Part shown: piece by piece, positions 1 to 11,629 of the stretch
How the letters are laid out: each line of letters opens with the position of its first letter
How positions within the stretch are numbered: position 1 is the first letter of the stretch
Assembly: GCA_009869945.1 (NCBI GenBank)
Contig: WIXG01000194.1
Coordinates: 62,001 to 126,000 of the forward strand
Length of the DNA stretch: 64,000 bases
Direction: 5' to 3'
From: Mesaphorura yosii
Taxonomy: Eukaryota; Arthropoda; Collembola; Poduromorpha; Tullbergiidae
The notes under the pieces: generated by a model
The model's database searches: none
Told to the model about the DNA's origin: nothing
The model's input: only the letters and a program-made list of their open reading frames with translations
Position numbers and translations under genes: made by a program

Positions 1-92
1 GCATGCGAGGAGGTCGTGGCGCTCGCGGAGCATTCGGAGCCAGAGGAACACCAGCCGGTGCAGCTAGAGGATTCCCAAAAGCAGATCGTTGA
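1..92 (+). CDS. 3' end of an RGG-rich protein gene (partial)
   Basis: The window opens inside a reading frame (frame 3) ending at TGA 90-92. It encodes an Arg-Gly tail beginning MRGGRGARGAFGARG and ending FPKADR. Such RGG/GAR tails are common at the C-terminus of RNA-binding and nucleolar proteins, but 29 residues cannot name a family. A second open frame (frame 1, stop 106-108) reads acidic and looks like the shadow of the RGG frame. Upstream exons lie outside the window. Confidence 0.35.
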   Translation, partial: MRGGRGARGAFGARGTPAGAARGFPKADR

Positions 93-371
93 TTGGGCGA
101 ATCTCTAAACAGCTCTTGATTCCACCACTTTGATTATTTATGATTTGAGTAATTGTAGTGATTGTATAAGTTGTTTATTAGGTACGTTTTGAAGATTGAT
201 TGTTATTAAAGGTGACTATAAAAAATAGTATGCGAAATCTCGGATTGCATTTATCGAAAAATTCATTTCATTCATATTTTATCAATTCGTATCTTTATTT
301 ACTGCCAAAATATTTCATAACCAGCCACCAAGGTCTTAAATGATCAACCATAATCAAATCGGATTAGACAA

Positions 372-419
372 ATCATGCTAAATCCCACAGCCGTACTGTT
401 TTCAGGACTTAGCAGTCAT
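372..419 (-). promoter_or_regulatory. SECIS element in the SELENOF 3' UTR
   Basis: On the minus strand, 139 nt after the SELENOF stop, an ATGA (416-419) begins a stem whose 5' arm TGCTAAGTCC pairs over 10 bp, with one G-U, to GGATTTAGCA. The apical part carries an AAAA run, and the 3' side of the core is TGAT (372-375). This is the eukaryotic SECIS layout: an AUGA/GA quartet, a helix of about 10-12 bp and unpaired adenines in the apical loop. It lies downstream of a UGA-containing selenoprotein gene on the same strand, where it is required to recode the UGA. Confidence 0.82.
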
Positions 420-557
420 TAAATCATAGTCGAGTCATAAAATAGTTGGCGTCCAGTTTTTGAAGGTCGTTTGAGTTTGCAGGTTAAACGTCAAGGCTTT
501 TTGAACTGTAGTCTTATAGAATAGAATGTGTAATGATAGCTTGGAGCAGGAGTTAAA

Positions 558-1362
558 TTAATTTTCCAAATAAGTCTGCAGGAACTCTTCAATCGTGTCA
601 GTGTCCCACTTCGTAATTGAAAGTGTTTCTTGAGCCACTCCCTCCGCGTCCAGTAGCTGCATATAAAGCGAAAAGAAACGAATTTGAGAATACATTAAGT
701 ATGATGAAACCTTAAAGGCAATGAAAACTGCTTACCTTAATTTGTGGCATCTGACCGCCGACGTACTTAACTTGAAGATTAGGAAACTTCCCTGGTTTAT
801 CGCTTTTTACAAAAGCTGCAATTCAATAGAGAGGATAAGGTTAACATTTTTGCTTAGTAGCTAAACATAGATTTAAAACTCACCTTGGACCTGAGGGAAG
901 CTACCCAATTTTCATCCACAGACTTCTAATCTAGCCTGTGGATACCGTTTGGGGACGGCTGATTCGTCGGTTTCATTAATTTCATTCCCTCTCGGCTCTC
1001 CACCAAACGAACCGTCTAAATTCTGACAGCAACCATAACAGCCATCCCTGCAAGACATCGACATTTGAGACGCGATGAAGACGTTGATAAGAATTAAGAC
1101 TACATTAATTACTTACTTTAGCGGACTCAATTCGTACTTCCCAAGCAAATCACAAGATGAGCATTTCAAATTCGCCCGATTAAATCCTAATTTCAGGCAT
1201 TCTTCAGTCGAAAATTCACTTTTAACGTAGGCAATCTGAAAGAAACGTACATGTGAAGCATTAACAAAGTGCGCAGTCGATTGAATGATCTTTGTAGATT
1301 TTACTTACGATAAAAGAAATCACCGACAATGAAAGGAACAGGGATGTTGATAGTCCCTCCAT
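558..1362 (-). CDS. SELENOF: Selenoprotein F (Sep15), five exons, UGA-encoded selenocysteine
   Basis: SELENOF is an ER-luminal thioredoxin-fold protein that binds UGGT and assists glycoprotein folding. Exons on the minus strand are 1309-1362, 1117-1235, 884-1047, 736-815 and 558-656. They join in phase to 171 residues, against about 165 in human. The N-terminus MEGLSTSLFLSLSVI is a signal peptide. The UGGT-binding cysteine region is present (LKCSSCDLLGKYEL, then GCYGCC), followed by the redox motif CGUKLGSFPQVQ, with U encoded by TGA at 912-914, then the thioredoxin-like part FVKSDKPGKFPNLQVKYVGG and the ending WDTDTIEEFLQTYLEN. A region of about 24 extra residues (DGSFGGEPRGNEINETDES) precedes the CGU motif. 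There is no KDEL signal, as is usual for the family. An ORF finder would split this gene at the UGA. Confidence 0.95.
912..914 (-). other. SELENOF: In-frame UGA selenocysteine codon
   Basis: The TGA lies in the third SELENOF exon, in the context LEVCG-TGA-KLGSFPQ. It aligns with the CGU-KLGRFPQ active site of SELENOF. Reading frame and homology continue for two more exons past it, and the gene has a downstream SECIS at 372-419. Confidence 0.93.
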
Positions 1363-2559
1363 GACCACAACCTTTCTTCCGTGCTAAAAGCACCAAAAGC
1401 AGATGATGGATTCGACGTAGATGATAACAATTAATCGGCAACCATGCACAAATTAATTTGACGTTGTTAGACGCACACGTAAATTAAATTCGTGATTCAA
1501 ACTCATCGATTCAAGCTGCAAGATGCCGAATGCAAGCTCCACCTTCCTCATATGAGTTGTCTCAATACCATACGCTGAATCCGCTGAGCCTCGTGAATCT
1601 CGACATGTACATTGCGTTAGATTAAACATAAATACTTGAACAATTTGCAGACCGCAGGTGCACGCTTGTCATCCGTCATTATTTACCACTTGACTGAATT
1701 ATTGTGGACAGACCGTCAGACGCTTCGTTGCATCTCCCAATAACTACTCTTTCAAGCTAAAGACTCAGGAGCATCCAAATTGCAGAAAGCAACTCATGAA
1801 TGATGTCAATTAATGCAGCTTAAATCTACAATATTGAATTGATGGTTCATTAATGACCTGTGCATTTGCCATATTCGATTTGGCCAATTCCAAGTTCCAA
1901 TACAGCCGTATTAAATGGACAAAGGTCCGGTCCAGTTGATTTTCTTTCTACCAGCGGACCAGCTCTAACCACAAAAGGTGTACTTCTGAGACAAGTGCAA
2001 GTGAGTCAACATCATATGTAGTACCACACCAAGAAGCTAATCGAAGAGATTTTTCCGTGTATTACAACGTTATGATCGATTGCCTTGCATGGGTAGCTTG
2101 GTGAGGTGGAATTTTTGCGATGCTCGCTCGCGCTGTCACATTGTAACCTCTACCATTCAAAACAACATTTAAAGTTCAACGTCAACCTGTCTGCGTAGAG
2201 AACTTACAATGTGTGAAACAATTTAATATTTTAGTGTTAAGCCAAAGTGAATAACCTCCGTGTACAGCTAGGAAAATAACGCCGTATTTAGTTAAATGCA
2301 ATAGTTTATGGCTTCGATTAGATGCCTTTTCTTGTTCTTTAACTAAGCCTGGAGCAGCATTTTGCAATGGGTTTATTAACATAATTAACGTATAACTGAG
2401 ATCTGGTTGGCGGTAGCCTCATGACCCCACCACTTTTTCCTTACATTCCATAATGAAACTGAAACGGTGCATTGCAACGAAATTCAGGGTGTAATCAATC
2501 AGCGATTCAGCCACACGCCTAGTTCGTGATTCCTGCGCAACCTGAGCATAACATCGGAA
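1363..2559. other. Intergenic region between divergent SELENOF and TRAPPC10
   Basis: About 1.2 kb separates the SELENOF start (minus) from the TRAPPC10 start (plus), so both promoters should lie here. I see no TATA box close to either start. A 66-codon open stretch at 2182-2382 on the minus strand has no recognisable content. Confidence 0.6.
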
Positions 2560-5500
2560 ATGGAGCTTCTCAATCCAAAACCTCCTGTACAGAAAAACCG
2601 ACCGCTGATAACATGTAAGTTCGTTTAGTCAAGTTAAAAGTTCTGAGAAGATTCACAAGATTCGAATTTTATCATGATATTTTAAACAGACGATGGGGAC
2701 ATCGCGGTTTTCCAAAGTATTACACCTTACCTCCAGAAAGGAATTGGTGCCGAAACTGTGGAGTGGAAAAGGGCGTACGGAAGGACTACAAAACATGTTC
2801 ACCTTCATCCCAGATTTGTGCCATTCAACAATCCAGACATAAATTCGAGCACGAATGTCTCGTCTGGTGTGCCATCATCTGTTCCAAGTGCAGGAGGGAC
2901 GACAGTGCCTGATGAAGTTGCTTCGATAACAAAGGAAGGACCCCCTTTAACTTCTTTGCTAGATCAGCAAATGTTGCATACGTATTGGACAGACTGCGCT
3001 GTAAGTGTGTCAAAAATTGCTTCAAGACATTTGGAAATTGTTGATTTAATTTGTCCACTCTGACATAGGATGTTGAAATTTATAAAACGACGACCAAAGA
3101 TGCAATCCAAAGTTGGCTCAATAATGTTAAAGAGTGTAACATTAAAGACTGGTTCATTATCCTCGTGGAGACTCCGGATAATAAGAAAACAAAGCAGTTG
3201 CTCCCACGAAGTTCGGTCCTGGACAAAATCAAGAATGATTTTGCACAAAAGCAAACGGAACGGTGCATTTGTCTTAACGATCCGAATAAGCTGGACTCAA
3301 AGAGCGCAGAATCTCTACACGCCATGCTGCATAGACTTCGTCAGCTACTTCTTAGCTCGTACAGCAAAACACTAACAAAGTTTGAGGAAAACATGCGAGA
3401 AAGGCGTGAAAAGCGAAATGAACCTGGCTGGAACTTTTGTCATTATTTCCTGCTCCAGGTATGATTCAATCGAATCTCTTCCTTAGCATGATAAATGGAT
3501 TTAACACATTTGGTGTGATTTTCAGGAGGAACTCGCGTTTGTTTTAGAGGTAAAACTCTTTATGCATTCAGCCGCTTTCAGATTACTGATGTAAATACGT
3601 GTGAACGTGTGTACAATTAAGAGATGTCCTTTTATTCTAGATGCTGGAAGTTTACGACGAGGCTCTTGTACAGTATGACGAACTAGATGCTCTATTTACC
3701 CAATTTGTGCTCAACTCTCATTTGACAGGTGAGGCTGAAATGACCTTCATATTCCGAGGCTAGTTCCTGATTGAACAATTGCTAATATAAGCACAATTCT
3801 CCAATGTGTGCAGATACTCCTCAATGGCTTCTCTCTTTCCAACGTTACGGTGATCACTGGCCAGCTTTAACGCTTTCCTCTTCAGACTCGACGCAGATCC
3901 TCAACCACATTCGTGAAACAATTCGAAACTCCACAGTGTCATTACTAAACTTTCGGAACTATTTATTCACACGCCAGGCAACATTGTTAGTGCAGCAAAA
4001 ACGAATCAATGAGCTGGCGCAGCGATCTTTGGGCTTTCTCCACAATTGCATTAATGAACTGTCGATTCTCGACGTGACGTTCAGTGAAGAGGGTGCACTA
4101 AGTGCTTGGGTGTTTGTGTCGTGCTTAGAAGTACTCGAAGTGATATGCGATCATGGTCAGACGCCGCCTTTAGTTAACGGAAACGTGTTGCATAGCAATG
4201 ATGCGGCTGCGGTGAAGGGCGGCAAGTCTGCAAAGGGCGGAGTGTCTCAGGCTGCAAATCAGCAGCACCAAAATTTGATGCTGGCGTCGGATTTTTCGGT
4301 GCACACTGCAAATATTTGGGATTATGCCAGAGAAAAGGTAAATAATTTTAACTAGTTAGTTTGTTGAGCCTGGATCCTTCTTGATCGTACTTATACGAAA
4401 TCTTTATTGCCTTCCAGCTCTATGAACTGGGTAAAATGAATGAATTGCTTCCTAAAAGCAAGCCCAGGGCTGACCACTTGCACAAAGTGGTTAGTTTGGC
4501 AGCTGGCCTTACGGCATTGGACAATAATATTATTAGCGCGAGCGGAACAAGTAATAGCAATAATTTGGCGACTGTTAATGGAGGTTCGAAAGAACATTCA
4601 TCTGCAGACGGCAGCAGCAGCAATACGACGACATTTATCTCCACAATTCCTCAGCATGACACGTCCAGAGAAACTCCGATTGACAAACTAAAAAATGCTC
4701 TCTCGTCGAAGGAACAATTCGATCACCACTATTTGGTATGCGTTATTATTTACTTTGCATTGAGGCCAAAATTGGTCACCTGTGCCATACATAATTAACC
4801 TGTCGTTGCATTTGTTCAGGAACTGTGTGAACTTGGAATGGGAACGTACAAACACATAGGGCGGCTAAGGTCGGCCCGAAAAGTTGGACTGAGCTTAGCA
4901 GAATTTTACATGGAAGCTGGTGAATATCAGAAAGCGATTGGCTTTCTTTCCGACGCACAGAAGACGTACGAAAGTGATAAATGGAGTCATCTTGTTATGG
5001 CTGTGCTACTTCAACTTGCTCAATGCTACCATGAGATTAACGACAACGAAAGGTAACGTTCAAAATATTTTTCCGCAACAACTTTGTTTCAATATGCAGA
5101 TTAGGCACAGTGTTGATTATGATTGTAATTCATTTTCTATCCTCAGGTACGTCCTAACTTGTAAACAATTGGCATGCAGTGTAACAATGGACGTTGAAAG
5201 AAGGACGTACTATTTCAATGAAGTGATGAAATGCTTGCAAGTGTACAAAAATGGTAAGTCTAAAGTTTAGACGAGTCATGACTGTAAGCTTAAAGTTCGT
5301 TTCTCCAATAGAATCTCCCCTTCGGTCTTCATTCGAGGATACATTCTCAATATTGTCGATCACAGTTGAAACTCCTGGAAAAATTGATTTGGACTCGTGC
5401 GAAGTGACGATACTGCTCGAATTCCTCTCAAAATTTCCGAAGCCGCTCGAGAGTTGTAAAATCGCATCTGCGTTCCTGATTTGTGATCATGATCATTTAA

Positions 5501-7789
5501 ACAAGAAACAGCAGCAGACCGGAACCAGTCACGGGCCCCAACATGGGCAAAGTAACTTGTCAAGCGCCTCCTTCTCGTCGCAATCTGGTGCACCACTGAC
5601 CAGTAAAGGCAGTACGAGGAAAACTAACCATCAAGTTCAAGCCGAATCTGCCAAGTCAAAACAGGCTGAAAAAGTAAACGAGATTGCAACAATCTGTGAA
5701 GAGGAAGATGCGAGCTTGACTCTAAGTGAGATTAACGACATGAAGAATATGAAATTAAACTTGGGGCAGCAATTCGATGTGAAGCAAGATAAGAGCGTTC
5801 AAGGAGGGCGACTATACTGCCAGAATTCTCACATTGCGCTGAGGTAAGCTTTTAAGGTAGTCATCGTTTATGAACTTATGCCTCAAATGTTCGTTGTTTT
5901 TTAGCCGGAAAGATAGCCAAATACAAGAAGACGTGCAAATTGAAAAGACTGATTTCAAACTTGCGGCCATATGTGATGATATTATTATTAACCCCGGTTC
6001 TAATCTGGCTCGACTGCGTGCCAAGGTAAGTCTGAACAATTTGCTTTTTTAATTACTGTGAATATTGTTCGGACTCTAAGTTAATATTTTATTTTAGATA
6101 ACGGAACCTGGCGCGTATAGACTGGGGCAGCTATCAGTCAGAGTACAACAACTGGAGCTTCTATCAAGACGAATGGGATGTCGGTACAACTTCAAAATTG
6201 AAAGAATTTCAGGCAGTATTGAATTAGCGTCTGCGGATGCGAATCTGAATCTCATTGCCGGAATCGAACAAATCGTAACGCTTGTTTTGACGACTGGAAG
6301 CAATCGCATTGAATCAGTAAGTTCCTGTGGCGTTTGCAGGAATATTTCATAATCCAACTTTGCTTATACAAAATCTTACACCCTCCTTTTGCAGGGAACG
6401 AATCTTAAAATTCGATCCACACTCGGTCTGCAGCTGAAAGTTTCTGAGAATTCGCCCCTTTGTTCTGAACTTCCTGTTCCACTGTCCCCGATTAAATCAT
6501 TCAGTTCGACGACGGTACAACTCCGCGTAAAAGCTGAACTGGGCCCGCAGAAGGACAACAATTTAATTGAGCATAAAGTAAGTTAATTCTCCTTTTGATT
6601 CCAAGAATTAGCCCACTAGTGCTAAATGCGTATGTTACTACAGCTGATGGTCTGCTGTCCGTGGATGAACGAAGAGACAAAGCTACGCATCGTCTTCGCT
6701 CCGCCTTTCAGATCCTCTTACAAGCTGAACACGGTCGGGTCGCGAAAGTTTTTACAAGTCACATTGCACGGTCTAACCAGTTCGAATTTTATCGTCTCAA
6801 ACCATCAACTTAGCATTCAAGGGCAATTATCGCAGGACATTCCAATTGTGCCATTGAATCCGCGATCCCAAGAACTGGCAAGAATCAACGGATATTCAAG
6901 TGACTTACTGTCGCGCGATCTTAATACTCTCTTCACTTCAACAGGTTTTGGCGAATCGTTTGAGCGCTTCGTACATGTGGGAGGTTGGAGTCGAGCACTA
7001 CGATGACGAAACCCAAATCCGACTAGAATTCTCAGCCACATTCAGTTCACAAGAGCAAATGCAGCAGCAGAATCCCGAGCTTTACAAGTATTACATCTGC
7101 TTGCAACGATTCAAGGTAACTGTCACCTTGGCGTATTGAAATTTCGCTATTTTCAACTCATTTGTTTGTGCAGACGCAATACGAAGTCAACTCTAGGGTG
7201 GAACCCCACAAAGGAGCAGAATTCTGCCGAGTGGGTAACATGTGCTCCATGATAATTGATATTCAACGAGTGGAGAAGAAAGGCGAAGTCGAGAATTCAT
7301 TGATGTATGAAGTACGGGCTGATCAGTATATTTGGGCAATTTGTGGAAAAACTGCCGGTAAAAATTGCATAGCCGAGTTCGTTCATAATTTTGACCAGTA
7401 AGCAGGTTCATAAATTAATTTAATCATCAGGTGTGATATCAATGGAAGGTACAGATCAACAACAGATCAAGTTGGACGTGATGCCAATGAGTGCTGGTTT
7501 CCTTCCACTGCCGACGGTTCACTTCTCGAAATATGTTCTTGGTGATCCAAAAGGTGAGTAAAACACGCTTTCTTAAGTACTGAGTTCCTTGACAGTTACA
7601 CGTGTCAATTTAGGAACCGGTCCGAAGCTGGAGGCATTCAATCCCGGACAGATTTTTACGACATGCAAGGGAGCGCAGCTGCACATTCTTCCTCCACCTC
7701 AGCTTCCATCATCTAATTCAAGCATAGGCAGTGGGGGCATCGGCGTTCCTCCGCCCATTACTCTTAATGCATCGGACGCCCATTTTTAA
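2560..7789 (+). CDS. TRAPPC10: Trafficking protein particle complex subunit 10 (TRAPPII subunit)
   Basis: TRAPPC10 is a large subunit specific to TRAPPII, the Golgi complex that acts as exchange factor for Rab11/Rab1-type GTPases. The start (2560) gives MELLNPKPPVQKNRPLIT. Exon 2 (2690-3000) reads YDGDIAVFQSITPYLQKG and then VEWKRAYGR; exon 3 (3069-3458) contains KDWFIILVETP and the LHAMLHRLRQLLLSSY segment typical of the N-terminal half. About fourteen short exons follow. A helical middle part includes CLEVLEVICDHG and the ELCELGMG region near 4820-5060. The C-terminal half is rich in beta-strands (TEPGAYRLGQLSVRVQQLEL). The last coding exons contain DVMPMSAGFLPLPTVHFSKY and stop at 7787-7789. 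The exon 7171-7352 joins best to 7431-7552 through a GTAAAA donor, giving CGKTAGVISMEG. One splice near 6893-6947 is unresolved. Estimated length is about 1,200 residues. Confidence 0.92.
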
Positions 7790-8835
7790 CCAGTGCGACG
7801 CTATGAGTTGCAACAGAACCTGAGGCTTTAAACTTTCTTTGACATATTCCTTCAACCTACCTCGACTACGGCAGACGGAGTATTGGTTTAGCAAGTACAA
7901 GGGTAACACGTCAGAATTGACTGCGATTGAAAGTGTGAACGAGTAAAAATTCACTACAGTACGATTCTGGTTAGTTCTAGTGATTTACAGGCAGAATCGG
8001 TTTTCTTTGTACGGAATGATGCCTTGACGTAGACGTTAATCGTTAACAATTCTCAGTTATTGGTTTGCGCTTGACTCTCTTGTTAAGTCCTTAGACTAGG
8101 TGTTATAAAATCTACTTCATTGAGAATTTATTCATTAGAAATTCCGTTCCATAATTCCTCAACGAATGAACTTGTGACCTGTTTAAAGTGGTAGTTTAGT
8201 TTAGGCGTTTAAAGGTTTCGTGTTGATCAATGCCCATTGTCTCATACGCCTTTCTGGCTTCCATTTCTTTGTGTTAAGCTTAATGCAATTCAGTGTTATG
8301 AACATTATGCTGTTATGATTGCACTTTAGTACATCACAATTAAATTTCTTATTTACGTTACAAAGAACTACGCTAACTGACGCTGCAACTCGTTAATTTC
8401 AAGTACAATCGTAGATTTATGTAGAAATGATTCAGACCTTATTTAATTTATAACAGAGATTACGAAATGTAAAATCTATAATTTTTTTAGTCTTCATCAG
8501 TAGTTGAAATGCAATCTCGACAAACCGCTCCTGGTCAACTATATGTCTTGGCTAGGTTTTGATTCGCAATTTGTATTTTGTAATGCCGATCGGTAATGAT
8601 ATCATTAGTTCGAAAAGCCATGATATTAAATGAGAGCTATGAACAAACACGACTATCATCTTGGTTCGAATTATTTCGCATTTTACACAAGCTATTTTGT
8701 CTAAGTAATCTGTGGTGAGCCGATGGCTTTGGGGCCGTGGTTGTAAGTTTGGCAGCAAGAAGTTCTAAACTTTTACTTGGCAATTCAATTTGTTCACTAC
8801 TTTTCATCTCTCGAGAAGTTAAATCTGAAATGGTG
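7790..8835. repeat. TRAPPC10 3' flank, then one copy of the WSD 3' flank
   Basis: No gene is visible. The first part is presumably TRAPPC10 3' UTR. From about 8165 the sequence resembles the region downstream of the third WSD copy: TTGTGACCTGTTTAAAGT at about 8171 matches TTGTGACCTACTTAAAGT at about 12370, and an ATGATATTAAATGAG-like block near 8620 has a diverged counterpart near 12825. The WSD duplication therefore probably included several hundred bases of 3' flank. I judged the similarity by eye. Confidence 0.45.
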
Positions 8836-10522
8836 TTATTTCCACGACTTCGCCCCGGTAGCGGAAGCGGCTAGAGCCCCCATCTTGTCGAATTCTTCCA
8901 CAAAGAATCTTGTAATTTCCTGCACTTCGTCCCTTGACATCACCCTCGAATCTCCGGTACACATGAATCTCATCTGGCCCGCATACGAAATCATGGAAAT
9001 GTAGAAGGCAGACGGAGACTCAAGGAGCAGGAGATTCATGTCTGTGACCGCGTGCCCGTCAAATCGAACTGGTTTCAGAGGTCCGGGTAAATTGGTAGTT
9101 CCGATCACGACAGCCGGCGAGAGACGCTGCAAAATATGCTGAAAAGGAAATACAACTGGCAGCCGAATCAAGAAGGCAAAAAGCTGAATCATGACATTGC
9201 CATCGGCCGACTGCTTCACCGCAGCCAACATTCGATCGCAGTACTGCAGGCGGGAGAGTGTTCCAGATTCGCCCACTGGAAGCCGGTATGTGACCATGCG
9301 CCTGAAATCGATCAAGGTAACATTGCTGTAGCTTAACTGCAACCACAACATCAGGGAAGAGGCGATACATTTGTGGGATTTTACTCACACGAAATTGCAT
9401 ACGCCGGGCGGATGGGTGGAAGGGGATAACGCCTGCAGGAAACTCATATGGTCCGGAATCGTATCTGGCTTGTGTTTGACCAACATAGATTTCCTCAGAG
9501 CGCCGGTGAGAGCCGCTTGCACCACAGCGTTTAGAGTAACATTCTGCTGCTTCGCGATAACCTTCACGCTCCCCATGCTCACGGCTTGGTCCGATATGAC
9601 AACGCTATGCCGCAGTGGTCGGTCGCCCGTGATGGGCTCCCACGGCAGTGGTGTCCAGGGGAGAGGCGGGGATTTCGTCGTTCCCAAGCGTGCAAGCCCC
9701 AATATGAAATAGAACGGAAATGAGAGCTTAAACCAAAATCCGCGTTGCCATGCTGGAACTGCGGGTAGGGGTAGGAAGACTGGGCCGGGCTCGTCAGCCA
9801 GTCGCATAAAGGCCCGAATACTTGAATAACCGTCTCCGAACCTGTGCACACAATCATTAAATCAAAATAAAAAACAACATTCGGAGCAAATTGAAGACTA
9901 CAACTCACACGTGATGAAATTTGATGAGTATATGGTAAGGTCCACGTGCGGGGTTCGCCACAACAAGAATCTGCCAAGGACTTTTGTACTGGGGCAGCGG
10001 CTCAAGGAGAAACTCATGCTGTATCTGGAGCACGTCTTCTCCGGGGGACAAATCACGACGGCGCACATGCTCGTCGATATTGAAGGCAGCCTCTTGTTTC
10101 CAGAAAAAGTAGCCGGCCCAGCGTGTGATGAACTGCTGGAGTTCCGGGTATGCAAGTTGATTCTTCCCCGACGTGGCGATGCGGGCGTGTACGAATCTCT
10201 CCTCAATGAGCGTCTTGACTCTCTCGAAGTTCAGCTCCTCCTCCTCCTGCACGGTGAACCCCAGTATGAGGTTCATGCGAGGTTCCTTGCTCACATCCTC
10301 TTGAAGCATCAATGGGCCGTGATGTCGGAGCATGTGCGAGAGGTCGGAACGAAAAAACGAGGTGCATCGGGCGACTAGCCAGTGGTACAGGGTGATAGGA
10401 AGCACAAAAGTCGGAATTACGACACCCAAGAACAGTACAGTACCGATAAAGCAAAGACTAAGGACCAGAATCGACCACGCCTTTGCGAGTACCAAGGTAC
10501 GAGTGCGAGTGTGCGAGACCAT
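8836..10522 (-). CDS. WSD-type wax-ester synthase / diacylglycerol O-acyltransferase, intact copy
   Basis: The protein belongs to the bifunctional WS/DGAT (WSD) family, which esterifies fatty alcohols or diacylglycerol with acyl-CoA at the ER. Exons on the minus strand are 9909-10522, 9389-9841 and 8836-9301, totalling 510 codons plus stop. Residues about 13-48 form a hydrophobic N-terminal hairpin (VLFLGVVIPTFVLPITLYHW). The acyltransferase motif HHxxxDG is assembled across intron 1 as HHVFGDG. The C-terminal WSD domain carries PWEPITGDR, TTNLPGPLKPVRFDG and ISYAGQMRF. Frame and length are complete, so this copy looks functional. Two decayed copies lie upstream on the same strand and a related gene starts the right edge of the window. 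Wax esters would suit cuticle waterproofing or storage, but substrate is not deducible. Confidence 0.9.
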
Positions 10523-11215
10523 AGTGGGTCGTAACCGAACCGAGTTTACAGACGTAACGATTAGAACAGCTTGTTCGTCAACGAAACGAACACCACTGAC
10601 AATGTGTCACTATATGGCTTGTGATGTTGGATCCAAATGTTTGTCAGGAATTCTTGCAGATACAACTAGGTCTTAACGCACACGCTTCCGGTTGTAGTCC
10701 ATGTGTTTCGCAAGGTTGGGCGAAGGCACGGGAACTCAACACGTGAAGCCGCCTGTGTCCCACTGTGGCCGCAGCCGACAATGGTTTCTAATTCTTTGTT
10801 TTTCCTGACTCTTGTGCTGGGGCTGACTGGGCAATAATTAGCGGTGATCATTAGCAATGCATGACTAAATAACTTGTATGTTGCATCCATTAATGAAGGC
10901 CAGATAAAATAAAAAACAAGAGAAGGGTTTGCAGTATGCATGCACAGTGAAGCTTCGTTCCAATTACGCTTGTGTGTCTGGAGAGTTCTGAATGTCAACG
11001 GCTGGATTGGCCACTAGAGTGATATCCACTTGAAGTAAATATTTGGTTCCTGCATGCGTGCGGAACTGCAGGCTTTGTGACAGGATCTAGTACTTGGCTC
11101 CCATGCTAGATAATCTCATCGACCACTCTCAGAGCCCACTCAAACCTACTCGTTAACTTGGGCCGGTAAATCAAAACAGGTAGTACAGAAATTGGAGAAA
11201 TGCAGGCTTTCAAAA
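10523..11215. other. Region between WSD copy 1 and WSD copy 2
   Basis: No gene is visible. The 5' flank of copy 1 near 10570-10615 contains AACGAAACGAACACCA. The 5' flank of copy 2 contains AACGAAACGAACACAG near 11655, followed in both by a similar GTG-ATATGG context. The two copies therefore share upstream DNA as well as coding sequence. Nothing downstream of copy 2 here resembles WSD exons 2 or 3. Confidence 0.5.
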
Positions 11216-11629
11216 TTAGTTGTTCAGATTCAAGGCCGCCGCGGCATTTGGTCTTTGAGCATTTCCGGGTATGCCAGTTCGTTCCTCCCCGCCGTGGTGC
11301 TCTTCAATGAGAAGTTTGACCCTCTCGAAGTTCATTTCCGTTTTCGCTTGGGCTGTGAACACGATGACGGTATTCATCCGGCGTTCCCGACTGACATCTT
11401 CCTGAACGATTAGTGGGGCGAGCTCCGGGAGCATGTGCGACAGATCCGGAGGGAAGAACGCGGTGGAGTGAGCAACCAGCCAATGGTACAGGATGATGGG
11501 AAGCACAAAAGTCGGGAATATGACACCCAAGAACAGTGCAGTACAGACAAAATGGAACCTAAGGACCAGAATCGACCACGTGTTTGCGAATGACACGGTG
11601 GATGTCGACGGAACCGACTTCGAAGACAT
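11216..11629 (-). pseudogene. Truncated, frameshifted WSD acyltransferase copy
   Basis: Residues 1-110 of the open frame align closely with the N-terminus of the intact copy: the membrane segment ALFLGVIFPTFVLPIILYHW, then PPDLSHMLPELAPLIVQED and MNFERVKLLIEE. After LIEE the frame is lost. The bases then encode GRNELAYPE in another frame, matching QLAYPE of the intact copy, and soon end. The acyltransferase motif, exon 2 and exon 3 are absent. It is a dead fragment of a tandem duplicate. Confidence 0.87.

Noticed and set aside
2182-2382. 66-codon minus-strand open frame upstream of TRAPPC10
   Set aside because: Random-looking composition, AT-rich, no splice or family support; within expected chance length.
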